The notes under the pieces were generated by a model. That model was not told the origin of the DNA. It saw only the letters and a program-made list of their open reading frames with translations, and ran no database searches. Source: Diphasiastrum complanatum (Eukaryota; Streptophyta; Lycopodiopsida; Lycopodiales; Lycopodiaceae). Taken from it: a stretch of DNA of 64,000 nt. Below, piece after piece: positions 17,656 through 28,230 of the stretch (positions within the stretch are counted from its first letter, which is position 1; the number at the start of each line of letters is the position of its first letter). A program made the translations under genes and the position numbers. The stretch lies in assembly GCA_029204225.1 (NCBI GenBank), contig CM055100.1, positions 16,977,259 through 17,041,258 of the forward strand, in the 5' to 3' direction.

Positions 17656-18482
17656 TGTGAGAAATTGGCAAAAATCTAGCTTGGTATTTTTTATGATAGA
17701 AGTTTGTAAGTGAATCTCACACGTGTGGAGGATGTTCCCACGTGTGGAGAATTGTAAAGTAAATAAAAAATGTTTGATATAGGGGTCTCATAGAATTTCA
17801 TAGTCAAGCATTTAAGTGTAGGATGTTGATAGGGTCAAATTTGGCATAGATGGCAAATTATCCATTTCCACTTGTAATGCCACTATTGAGCCGAAATAGA
17901 GTAGGAGGCCAAACTCGTGCCAATTAGAGTGTAGACAAGTGTAATGCTTTTGTTTGATGAATTCTAAGAGTTCCAATAGGATTTAGAGGTGGAACCATGT
18001 GAGGTCCAATAGGAATTTGAGGTTTGCTTGAATATAGTCCAATAGAATTAAGAGGTGCATGGATCAATGGTCCAATAGGATTAAGAGGTGAAAAAGTGTG
18101 GTCCAATCATAGTTAAGCATAGTGGTAGCTCGTGGATCTACTAGTATCATTGTACTCCTCATTTTGGATCTAATTGATTTTGGAGATTGAGTGGATTTTG
18201 AGTGTTATTGGATTCCTAGCTTTCTCTCTCTACCCGAGAGATCATGATGATTTTATCTCTCTACCCAAGGAGAGCAGCTTGTTTTTACTTAGAATATTTT
18301 TTGAATACTTCCCACATGTGTGAGTGAGAGTTGGAAGTGATGGAATGCATGCAGTAGTGTGTTTTTGCCATAGAATCAAAGATAGATCTTGAATCTCAAT
18401 CTAGTCTTGATCTTGGTGCATCTACACACCTTAGGAGATCACAAGTACATGTTGTGGACAATCCACACGTGTGAAATCAACA
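17656..18482 (+). repeat. copia-2 5' LTR
   Basis: 827 bp, TG...CA ends, closely matching 21938-22731. It holds about 33 bases (near 17965-18000) that are missing from the 3' LTR between two short repeats of the CCAATAGGA type. Confidence 0.96.
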
Positions 18483-18496
18483 TGGTATCAGATCCT
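18483..18496 (+). promoter_or_regulatory. copia-2 primer-binding site
   Basis: TGGTATCAGATCC matches the complement of the initiator tRNA-Met 3' end and directly follows the LTR. Confidence 0.88.
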
Positions 18497-19238
18497 ACCT
18501 AAGGTTACCATGCATTTTGATCCATTTGAGTGAAAACTATTCATCAATCTTGAGCTAGAAATTGTCAAGATCCATTTTACTATCTATCTTGTCCAATTTT
18601 GGATCAAAAGAGATCAGGAGGGGATTGATTGGGTCTGACCTGGTATTGTACGGAATCAGCTGCTCAGACACATGTGAGGAACATCCAATTTCAGTTTTGG
18701 AGTTCTCTTTCATGTTTGATCCAAAAATCTTGCTAGATAGCTTGTTTTGAAGCTATTTTTGTCTAGTTTTTGATGCAATCATTTTCATCCATTTGGTTGA
18801 GCCAATCAAAAGTTATAAGCTTTTGAAGAGGGTTAGGTAGGTCACCTAGACCTAGGTGGACACATTTGGTTTGGTCAAGTGATTGCTTGTTTGATCCAAA
18901 ATCACAGTTGAATGCTTACCAATCTCATCTATATGTAATCTAGGCACTGTTTTGAGATCTTAGCCATTTTGTTTCATGCAATATCATTGTATTTGAGTCA
19001 AATTTGGTTTCTTAGTGTATTTCACACATGCTAAGCATGTTTGATCCTAACTTTGCCCATACTCCATCATTTGATGTGAAGTAGATCTAGTTTTGGAGAG
19101 ATTGAGATAGCTAGTGAGAATCATCTCACAGTTTGTTGCAAAATCTTGCATAGGAGATGGTAGCACACCATTATTGGATCCTATAGTGAGAGAGAAGCAA
19201 CATTTTTTGTTCATCACTTTTATTTATCTCCACTTTAC

Positions 19239-20002
19239 ATGACTTCAATGAGTTCATACTTGTTGCAACCAAGTGAGAGATTGTCTACTTCCAATTATTC
19301 AATATGGAAGTTGAGGATGGAGTCCATCTTGATACTCCAAGATGTGATGGACATTGAACTTGGGATTAAGGAGGAGCCTCAAGTCCTTCAAGAAGTACAA
19401 AAATACAAGAAGAGAGCTAGGATGGCTCTCCACTACATTAAGATGAATGTCTCTAATGAGATATTGAGGGAGATTGGTGATTGTTCTACATCCAAGGAAG
19501 CTTGGGATTGTCTCAAGTCCATCTATGAGGCTGAGAACACCTCTAGGCTCCTCACTCTTAGAATAAAAATTTTCCAAAGTAGTCAAAAGAGTGATGAGAG
19601 TGCATCTAATTATGTTTTGAGAGTCAAGGATATTCATAGGGAGCTTGCATGTATTGGTGACTCAATCAACCAAAGTGAGCTAGTCCAAGTCATGCTCAAT
19701 GACTTGAGAGATGAATATGACAACCTTGTCCAATCCTATGCCATTAAGGAGGAGCTACCAAGTTTGGAGGCCCTTCAAAGTGTGCTTATTTTTGAAGAAT
19801 CAAGACAAGAGTACAAACTCTTGAGGATGGACAAGCTATCACTCAATCATGATGATGGCAAAGTTCTATTTGCCAAGCACAAAGAGAGGAGTAAGAAGCA
19901 ACACCATCACTTCTCTAATGACAAAGCTAAAGACCAAGATGGAGAGGAGGAGGAGAATACCTCTCATGCTTCTACTTTCTCAAAAAGAAGAAGATCAAGT
20001 GA
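19239..20002 (+). pseudogene. copia-2 gag
   Basis: The frame opens at ATG 19239 and encodes a typical plant copia gag (LSTSNYSIWKLRMESIL, CLKSIYEAENTSRL, ELVQVMLNDLRDEYDNLVQ). It remains open for about 250 codons of gag. The zinc knuckle YCGKKGHYATNC lies downstream in another frame (from 20006). In that frame the first zinc cysteine is replaced by TGA at 20000-20002, so gag and protease cannot be made as one chain without both a frame change and read-through. Confidence 0.88.
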
Positions 20003-21811
20003 TTTTATTGTGGCAAGAAAGGCCATTATGCCACCAATTGCTTCAAGAAGAAGAATCACCTCAATCAAGCCAACATCACCAATGAGAAAGAAGACTATAT
20101 TGCAAGTGATGGAGAAGGCTCTCTTATGGCATCAAGCTTCTCCTCTTCCACCTTCAACAAGGATGACTCATGGTATATTGATAGTGGAGCATCTTCACAT
20201 ATGTGTGGCTCCAAGCACTTTTATTCATCTATTATGCCTTATGATGGAGTCAAGAAGACCATATACATTGCAAGTAAGCATGAGTGCAATATTGAAGGAG
20301 TAGGGATTATTCCCTTAAAGCTTGCATCTCCCAAATATCTCTTTCTCAAAAATGTTCCTTTTGTCCCAAAGCTTACAAAGAACATCTTAAGTGTTGGCCA
20401 ACTTCTTGATAGTGGCTTTGATGTCAATTTCAATATTGACAATTGTGTGATTAAGAAGGATGGTGAGATCCTTGCATATGGATCAAGATTTGAAGGCATC
20501 TACAAATTGGATCCAAGTGAGAGTACAAACTCTCTTGATGTTTCTTATATGTCCAATATTTCAAAGGAGGATGATCACACAAGATGCACATTTTTTCTCT
20601 CTTCAAGTATTATGGTGTATGATTATTCCTTATTATTCAAAGCATATGTTGAGAAGAAATTCTCATTGAAGATCAAAGCTTTGAGGAGTATTGGAGCTCT
20701 TGAAGGAATAGCACCATATGAAGTTTTATTCAAGATGAAGCCTAAGGTTGATCGCCTTAGTAAACTTGGTAGTGCTTGCTTTGTACATATTCCCTTGGAA
20801 ACAAGGAGGAAGGATGATCCAAGCTCATGGATCATGATTGGATACTCATCCATCAAGGAGGCCTTTAGTGTCTTTACACTCTCTATTTCAAAAGTGATTG
20901 TGAATAGAGATGTCATGTTGCATGAAGATTCAATCTTGGAAGTGGCCGAGATCAAGGCTTCTCAAGAAGCATCACAAGTTATCTTTTTTGAAGGTATTCA
21001 AGTTATGATAGGGCCAAGGTGTGAGGAGGAGTTTCTTCTTCATATGATTTCAAGAAGATCTTCAAGATGCTTGGCCGGGTCTTTATGGCTCACCTTACAT
21101 GGCAAAGAGGGGCATCTTTCATGTTGTATCTACTACAACACATTCATATATGCCTCTCTTCCTTTGCTTGAAATGCTATCTTACTTCTTTGAATTTTCTG
21201 GATCTCAAAGCTCAAGAAAAGCTGTACTAGTTTTGTATGATGCTTATGGTATGGACATGTTTCTTGTCATTATTGACTTAGATATGTTTCCAATACTTTT
21301 TGAAAGCAAGATATTGTATTGTCAAAAGTATGCTCTTGGTTCTAGTAAGAACAAGATTGAGCTTGGTACTCACTTTTTTGAAAATCATGTTTTCACATGT
21401 TTTGAGGCAAATTGTAAACTTCTCTTGAGATTAAGTGAAGCATCCAAAGTGGACACTTACATCCTTGAGAGAGTAACTAGCCTAAAAAAGATCAAGGTAG
21501 TCTTTGATATCAAGATTAGATCCATCATGGATATAGTTCATTGTATGTGGACTAGTCAAGCTAGAAAGGATAATCTTGATAATCATCATTGTTTCACATC
21601 TTATGATATTGATCTCCATGATCCTTATGAGGCTTGGAAGCCTCAGATTTCTCTATTTATGGTGCATCCATCATGCAAGTGGAACTTTCAAAGCAAAGAT
21701 CATCATCAAGCATGGAGAAAGCCCATGATCATAGTGGCATATTGGTGGAGCACTCTTCAAAGGCATTGGCAAGAGATCTCTACCAAAGAGATCTTATCAT
21801 GGATATGGTGA
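20003..21811 (+). pseudogene. copia-2 protease and collapsed pol
   Basis: From ATG 20126 one frame is open for 561 codons. It starts with the protease (WYIDSGASSHMC near 20173) and the pre-integrase region, then jumps to the integrase C-terminal part (LEGIAPYEVLFKMKP, WIMIGYSS, VIVNRDVMLHE). The integrase core, all of the reverse transcriptase and most of RNase H are missing. Sequence near 21350 (KIELGTHFFENHV) resembles the RNase H tail. The last 250 codons are otherwise unlike any domain I recognise. This is a deletion derivative rather than a host gene. Confidence 0.85.
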
Positions 21812-21937
21812 GGGTGCTGCTATGATGGATCCCTTGGCTGATCTTCACTTCTTATGCATACCAAATGATTCACTCAAAAAGATTTACAAACTTCTCAAGT
21901 GATCTAGTACCTTTCCAAGCTATTTTTTGAGGAGGAG

Positions 21938-22731
21938 TGTGAGAAATTGGCAAAAATCTAGCTTGGTATTATTTATGATAGAAGTTTGTAAGTGAATCTC
22001 ACATGTGTGGAGGATGTTCCCACGTGTGGAGAATTGTAAAGTAAATAAAAAATGTTTGATATAGGGGTCTCATAGAATTTCATAGTCAAGCATTTAGGTG
22101 TAGGATGTTGATAGGGTCAAATTTGGCATAGATCGCAAATTATCCATTTCCACTTGTAATGCCACTATTGAGCCAAAGTAGAGTAGGAGGCCAAACTCGT
22201 GCCAATTAGAGTGTAGACAAGTGTAATGCTTTTTTTTTATTAATTCTAAGAGGTCCAATAGGAATTTGAGGTTTGCTTGAATATAGTCCAATAGAATTAA
22301 AAGGTGCATGGATCAATGGTCCAATAGGATTAAGAGGTGACAAAGTGTGGTCCAATCATAGTTAAGCATAGTGGTAGCTCGTGGATCTACTAGTATCATT
22401 GTACTCCTCATTTTGGATCTAATTGATTTTGGAGATTGAGTGGATTTTGAGTGTTATTGGATTTCTAGCTTTCTATCTCTACCCGAGAGCTCATGATGAT
22501 TTTCTCTCTCTACCCGAGGAGAGCAGCTTGTTTTTACTTAGAATATTTTTTGAATACTTCCCACATGTGTGAATGAGAGTTGGAAGTGATTGAATGCATG
22601 TAGTAGTGTGTTTTTGCCATAGAATCAAAGATAGATCTTGAATCTCAATCTAGTCTTGATCTTGGTGCATTTACACACCTTAGGAGATCACAATTACATG
22701 TTGTGGACAATCCACACGTGTGAAATCAACA
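21938..22731 (+). repeat. copia-2 3' LTR
   Basis: 794 bp, nearly the same as 17656-18482 except for one deletion of about 33 bp near 22240. A purine tract immediately precedes it. Confidence 0.96.
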
Positions 22732-22767
22732 ACTTTCACACACATACACACACTTTCAGCTCAAATT

Positions 22768-22920
22768 TTTTCGATGACTCGAAGTTTTTGAAAGACTCGA
22801 GTTTTTTTTTCCAAAGACTCGAATTTTCCAAAAGACTCAAATTTTTTCGAAGACTCGAATTTTTTCCAAGGCTCGAATTTTTTCAAGGACTCAAATTTTC
22901 CAAAGACTCGAATGTTTGAT
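22768..22920. repeat. Minisatellite of GACTCGAATTTTTTC-type units
   Basis: About nine imperfect units of 17-19 bases (AAGACTCGAATTTTTTCC and variants) stand in tandem just after the copia-2 target duplication. Confidence 0.8.
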
Positions 22921-22973
22921 ATTCGAGATGCGAGATGTGCGAGATCGGCAATCATCCAAATCATCAACCTCCA

Positions 22974-23004
22974 TTGCCCGTCAACAACGGGCACTCTTTA
23001 CTAG
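22974..23004 (+). mobile_element. Probable Helitron 3' terminus
   Basis: A hairpin TGCCCGT-caaca-ACGGGCA is followed by CTCTTTA and CTAG, then a T. Plant Helitrons end with a GC-rich hairpin about ten bases before a CTRR terminus inserted 5' of T. I could not identify the 5' end, so the extent of the element is unknown. Confidence 0.65.
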
Positions 23005-23030
23005 TATATATATATATATATATATATAAG
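23001..23030. repeat. (TA)n tract
   Basis: Short TA dinucleotide run right after the CTAG. Confidence 0.85.
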
Positions 23031-23046
23031 CTTACATACACTTTTG

Positions 23047-23092
23047 TGCATGGGTGAGGGACCCCATGCATCCTCCTCCCCTCACCCATGCA
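23047..23092. repeat. Foldback with perfect 14-bp arms
   Basis: TGCATGGGTGAGGG (23047-23060) and its exact reverse complement (23079-23092) enclose an 18-base spacer. Possibly a MITE end or simple hairpin; nothing else identifies it. Confidence 0.7.
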
Positions 23093-23365
23093 TACACATT
23101 TTCTTCACTAAAAATGATAGGGAGGGGGATGCATGTATGGAAACAGGATGCAAACCAGTGGTGGAGGTCATAGTTTGATAATACCATTTGTGTGAGAGAG
23201 TATGCCATATAATAGGGAATATCTTGACCGTCGAAAATGGAGGTAAAGTTTTTGAGTTTTTAAATTTAAAAAACTTTTTGGAGTGCAAGACTCATGGTTT
23301 AAATGACTTAGATACCATGCAGAGCATAAATAAACAATCGAAATGTAATTGAGTATCATTCAATC

Positions 23366-23367
<2 letters not shown>

Positions 23368-23458
<91 letters not shown>
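23368..23458. repeat. (GA)n microsatellite
   Basis: Pure GA dinucleotide tract. Confidence 0.98.
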
Positions 23459-23459
<1 letters not shown>

Positions 23460-23460
<1 letters not shown>

Positions 23461-24297
23461 CACGATGAAAAATCGCTCATGGTTTTTTTATGGAACTTTT
23501 GCAGGGGATCCCGTCACAACAATTGCCAAGAGCTTAAATCAAATGATTGACTTTATGGATAAGTAAAAACGATGTAAAAATATGTGTAGACTATAAGATG
23601 CCTGCACATGCATGCATAAATATACAATATGTCGTCAACATGGTGAATGATTCTGTGAAATAGTTACTGTCAAGTTCAAGATAGGCAAAAACGAGATCAA
23701 AATCTGTGTGCATGATAAGAGCTTGCAATACCTTCAATAAGAGGAGCAGATCTGCGAACAAGGCAGAAGATAGAAGAAAATGAGCTTGAAGAGAGGACTA
23801 TCACGAGAGAGAGAAGGAGAAGATTTCATGGTGGAGACAACGACCCACTTGCTTTTTGGGCATTGTGCAACATTCTTTTTTTAATGCTTTTACTTTCTCG
23901 GCTTATCTATTGTGCATTCGTTCTTTGCATGAGCCATTCTGTTTTTTATACGTTTGCTTTTTGGGCCTCTACCGATTTGCATAGTTTGCATGCAAAATTT
24001 TTGGATGCCAACTAATGCATGTTATATTTAGACCCGCAACAAAGGTTCAATCTAGTCTTTAAAGTTCCAAAGAATATCCTTTAACGCTTACTTTTTTCAT
24101 AACTCTATTGACCGATCTCAACACATAGTATTTGCCTTTGTTCATATCTCTATTGACCGACCTCAACACATAGTATTTGCCTTTCCAATGCAAGGCCAAA
24201 AAAATATTCAGCTATTAGGCTCTAGAAAAATGAATTGATTGAACATAAATTCCATGGAAAACAAGGGTTTTAGGTCCTTTTGGAAGGAAGGCAAGCC
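23460..24297. other. Upstream region of the TGD1-like gene, with a tandem duplication
   Basis: No coding sequence is supported. A direct duplication of about 42 bases (ATTGACCGA..TCAACACATAGTATTTGCC) lies at about 24095-24182, roughly 120-200 bases upstream of the start codon. I see no convincing TATA box or other promoter element. Confidence 0.6.
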
Positions 24298-25707
24298 ATG
24301 ATGATGACAGCATCACTCTTCAGGCCTCCTCCTCTTCTCTCCGTCTCTGCTGCTGCTGCTGCTGCTGCTCCTCCTCCCTTGTCAGATGCTCATGTAGCGG
24401 TGCATCACCCACATCTCCTCTTTCAAACAGGACGAGCGCAGAAGCTTACTTACATTGGTCGGAGTTCTGATCGCGGCTATGCTAGCGCTAGTTCTTCTTT
24501 TTCTTCTTCTTGTTTATGTATGTCCGAAGCTGTCCATGGATCGTGCACTTTGCTGCTGCAGCAGCAGAGGACTTTCTCGAATCCTCATATTGGGTATGCA
24601 CATCAAACATGTTGCATGCCGAAAAAAGATCTCAAAGCGAGCAAAACAGTTTTGCAGCTCATTGTTGATAAGGCATCCCCTTTGCGGATTAGGACTGAAC
24701 AGTTTCCGAAATATAGCAGCACTTTGCTGAGAGCATTTGCAGAGAGAGATGTGAAACCTCTTCCTTGGAGACCTCATGTTCAATTGCCTGGTCAAGGGTT
24801 CAAAAAATTGAAGGCTGCCGAGCCTGTGTCTATATCAGTTACTGAAGGAAACGAGGATGGTGCCTGTCTTCCTGTTATAGAACAAAAATCAGCAGAAAAT
24901 GATGATTACAGAGCACTGTTGAATGGTTGGAAGCCGCCTCGCTCTCTGTGGAGATCTATTTCGGTAGTGATCATCACAGGCCAAGTGATATTGAGAATTT
25001 TGAAAGGTAGGGTTCATGTTCGTAACACGCTGCAACAGTTGGCAGAAGTGGGGCCTCGTTCTTTAGGTGTGAATCTACTAACTGCTTCCTTTGTGGGAAT
25101 GGTGTTTACAATTCAATTTGTCAGGGAGTTCGCCAAACTGGGGTTGACACGATCCGTGGGTGGGGTTTTGGCACTGGCTTTAGCAAGAGAGCTTTCCCCT
25201 GTTGTCACTGCCGTGATTCTGGCGGGCAGAGTCGGCAGTGCATTTGCAGCAGAGCTTGGAACAATGCAGGTATCAGAGCAGACTGATACATTGAGGGTTC
25301 TCAAAACAGATCCCGTCGATTATTTAGTGACCCCCAGAGTAATTGCTTGTGCCATAGCAATGCCATTTCTAACCCTTATGGCATTCACGGTAGGAATGGG
25401 AGCAAGTGTTTTGTTAGCTGATTCTGTCTACGGGATAAGTGCTAACATCATACTAGATTCTGCTTCAAAGGCTCTGGAACCATGGGACATTATCAGCTCT
25501 ATGATCAAGTCAGTAGTCTTTGGTGGAATCATCTCCATTGTGAGCTGTGCATGGGGTGTCACCACATTAGGTGGTGCTAAAGGTGTGGGAGAATCAACTA
25601 CTTCAGCCGTAGTGATCTCTTTAATAGGTATCTTTATTGCTGATTTTGTTCTTTCCTGGTGCTTCTTTCAAGGAGCAGGAGATGCACTGAAGGCTGCCAT
25701 GGGATAG
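24298..25707 (+). CDS. TGD1: TGD1-type plastid lipid-import permease (MlaE family)
   Basis: A 469-residue single-exon protein. I start it at ATG 24298 (MMMTASLF); the frame is open six codons further up but begins there with TTG. Residues 1 to about 200 are Ser/Ala-rich with an alanine run and fit a long plastid transit peptide plus linker. From about residue 211 (PPRSLWRS) to the end is an MlaE/YrbE permease domain with several membrane segments, the LARELSPVVTAVILAGRVGSAFAAELGTM loop region, an EQTDTL box and the C-terminal GGAKGVGESTTSAVV box. In Arabidopsis, TGD1 is the permease of the inner-envelope TGD1-2-3 importer that brings ER-derived lipid into plastids. The Arabidopsis protein is about 350 residues, so the N-terminus is long here. 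All motifs are intact and no stop or shift is seen. Confidence 0.93.
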   Translation: MMMTASLFRPPPLLSVSAAAAAAAPPPLSDAHVAVHHPHLLFQTGRAQKLTYIGRSSDRGYASASSSFSSSCLCMSEAVHGSCTLLLQQQRTFSNPHIGYAHQTCCMPKKDLKASKTVLQLIVDKASPLRIRTEQFPKYSSTLLRAFAERDVKPLPWRPHVQLPGQGFKKLKAAEPVSISVTEGNEDGACLPVIEQKSAENDDYRALLNGWKPPRSLWRSISVVIITGQVILRILKGRVHVRNTLQQLAEVGPRSLGVNLLTASFVGMVFTIQFVREFAKLGLTRSVGGVLALALARELSPVVTAVILAGRVGSAFAAELGTMQVSEQTDTLRVLKTDPVDYLVTPRVIACAIAMPFLTLMAFTVGMGASVLLADSVYGISANIILDSASKALEPWDIISSMIKSVVFGGIISIVSCAWGVTTLGGAKGVGESTTSAVVISLIGIFIADFVLSWCFFQGAGDALKAAMG

Positions 25708-28143
25708 CAGTTGTCTCTGGTATTATTTAAGCATTTTTGTGGATTTTCCTAAAACTCAAACAGTTTACAGGAGTATGTCCCTTGCTCTCTAGGGTTTTGA
25801 CCAAGGGAGGATTTTGACACTTGTTTCAGCAGACAACTTGATTGCACACCTGTTTTTGTATATCATATGACTGGAGACTATTGTTCAACCTGCAACTTAA
25901 TTTACGGTTTGTTGTTTTCATCAACACTCAGCAATAATTGACATAAGAACCAAACCGGCAAGTTGACTTGACGTTTGTACAGAGCTTAGCTTCGATGTTA
26001 AGGTAGATTTGCGATAGGCGGTTAGTGTAATCTGGAGTCTGGTGGTTTTCATGATCATAAGTAAGTATACTGGTAAATCATCTGTTGGAACTTGGTGTAT
26101 GTACTGAGCCACCATTTAATTGTAGTGCCAGACTAGTGGGTGTGGAGATGTAGTCTTGTCCTATTCCATAAAATTTAAAAGTCCAGGTTTACATCAAAAG
26201 AGGTTGCAATGTTTCCTCTCTTTTTTAGGCGTTTGAAAGGTTTTGACCAATTAAAATGTGAATATCCGTGTTAGTAGGGTAAATATATGGATGCATAAGC
26301 ATGTGACTTTAATAATATATTGTGATTTATACGTTAATAATAAAGCTTCAAAATCTCTTATTACCTACGCTTCATTTTTTAGGACTTCATCTTTTAGAAG
26401 ATTGGAACTTTTGATTGCTGATTTCAATATTACTAGAGAGAAGATGCATCAACATTTACGGTTCAGTAGAATTCTCGATTCTCACAGGTGCAGGTTACAG
26501 ACTATTTTTCTTGTGTAAAGAAATTGACTATTCCCTTTGATGTCCAACGAGCATTATGTATGCAGTTAGCTAGAAAGGTGAATTTTGTGTGGTTTATTTC
26601 ATTAGGTGGCTGTAGAGATAACATGTGATGACATTATTCAAGCATATCATGATTCTGAAACAACCAATTAGCTACTCGGGCACTGCACAGCAGAGCCTTG
26701 ATAAGTGGCCGTCATTTTAAAAGTTCCATTTATGGATCGGTATTGAAGTTCATCAACAATAATGATTTGAGGTTTCTTAGCCTTTATAAACTGACATGCA
26801 GGTGCATAATCAAAACTAGTAACGTGGATTGATTCTAAGAACCATGCAATATTCCATCATGCGAACCATAATGACATACATTGCTATGCCATTGCATGAT
26901 GCTAGTAAGTATTCCAATTTTGCATTTTAAGTCACAGAAAATGAATTGCTCCTTTCAAACTTAGCTTTAAATGACAATTTATAGGTCTAATATCAGCCTT
27001 AAATTAATGAAAAAGTATATGTCACGCTGCATGGATGCCCACCAGTTAATGAGGTTCTCATGTTTCAGTACCTCATATTGGAAGCTAAAAGTGCACTAAA
27101 GGAAACCAGTCTTTGCATATTGAGTAGGCAGCAGTGCTCTATATTCAGAATTTAGCCACATATATGACATCCAATCTTCAATCAGAAGCAATAAAAGCAG
27201 ATCATACATAAAATCCCTTCAAATCGATTGCATAACTAGTATGTAGAGCCTTCAACTGGAATAAAAGAAGTCGAAAGACCAAAATTGCAAGCTTCTGAAA
27301 GCCATTTTCCATGATATTGACAGTTTTTTGGAAAGCACTCCCAAAGCATGTAGTTTCAAACTGGATATTTTGCCTCAAAATATTTTGAACCCACTTAACC
27401 TGAAAATCTGATCTCCAAATCAAGGTTTCCTGAGGCTTGCCGATCCTCCAAAAATTTGCCTAGAATTATAGTCCTGGAGTACATACAGTACAGGGATTTA
27501 CACTTCTGGGGGCTTGCCTGAGGGCTACCACCCTCTGATAAGGGCCCTTAAAAGTGTAAATTCTGAGCCCTTAACCTTCACAAAACTCAATTGTTTGGTC
27601 AGAAAATTAGGTAGTCAACCTTATTAATTCATTGAATGCTGAGCATCATGCCACAAAATTCCTAGACTTACTACATTGTTACAATGTACAAATCAGCCAA
27701 GAGCAGCCTTTTGGGCATGCTAATTTGTCATGGTTCATTGTAAAGTTCCTCAAGCTTATGGTTTCTTGGTCTTGGACGATCCACACACTCATCCCATGGT
27801 CCAGGCCTGACCTTGAAGTGTGTGTCGACAAATGTCCAAGCAAAATGTTTATGGGATTAAGAGCTCCCATGCATGCTCGCACTACTATTTCTTAAGTCCT
27901 AGACTTGTAGCCACAGTTCAGTCATTAAGATTAATCTTTAACTCAAGGTTCAATGCCAACTAACTTATGCTAGCCTCTGGCTGACCACTAATCCTAATCA
28001 GCCTTAGCATAACACTGATACAACATAACAAACTATCTTCCTCAGAGATGCTTCTAGTTATAGAAGTACTAGGAAATAGGTTCACTAAGCTACACAACAA
28101 AAATGAATTGAAGGATAGATAGCTATATGACAACATAGACTAC
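25708..28143. other. Unique AT-rich intergenic region
   Basis: I see no gene. It includes the 3' flank of the TGD1-like gene and a 66-bp hairpin at 27496-27561. Short open frames (for example 27632-27895) have no recognisable similarity. Confidence 0.6.
27496..27561. repeat. Short hairpin element
   Basis: ATTTACACTT (27496-27505) pairs with AAGTGTAAAT (27552-27561). An inner GAGGG/CCCTC stem sits at its centre. It resembles a tiny MITE or foldback. Confidence 0.55.
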
Positions 28144-28230
28144 GCATCTTGGTTTCCAAGGGGTTCTTGGACCTAGGACCAAAGAACTTTGGATGCCAAG
28201 CTAACCAATGAGCCAACCCATCCCATTAGC
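28144..28230 (-). mobile_element. Short tRNA-like SINE, copy 1
   Basis: On the minus strand it reads GGGTTGGCTCATTGGTTAGCTTGGC...TTGGAAACCAAG, the same as copies at 31224 and 41506. A possible 8-base duplication CAACATAG lies either side. The B box is mutated (AGGTCCAAGAA). Confidence 0.75.

Larger units (their letters stand above)
17656..22731 (+). mobile_element. Non-autonomous Ty1/copia element (copia-2) with intact ends
   Basis: LTRs 17656-18482 and 21938-22731 both begin TGTGAGAAATTGG and end GTGTGAAATCAACA. Five-base target duplications ACTTT flank it (17651-17655 and 22732-22736). A primer-binding site TGGTATCAGATCC follows the 5' LTR and the purine tract GAGGAGGAG precedes the 3' LTR. 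The interior has gag, protease and scraps of integrase and RNase H but no reverse transcriptase, so it must have depended on another element. The LTRs are very similar apart from one deletion, which suggests a fairly recent insertion. Confidence 0.96.

Noticed and set aside
19900-20010. Programmed ribosomal frameshift between copia-2 gag and pol
   Set aside because: The pol frame also has a stop at the zinc knuckle, so decay is the simpler explanation.
20126-21811. 561-codon host gene
   Set aside because: It starts with a copia protease and lies between two matching LTRs with a target duplication.
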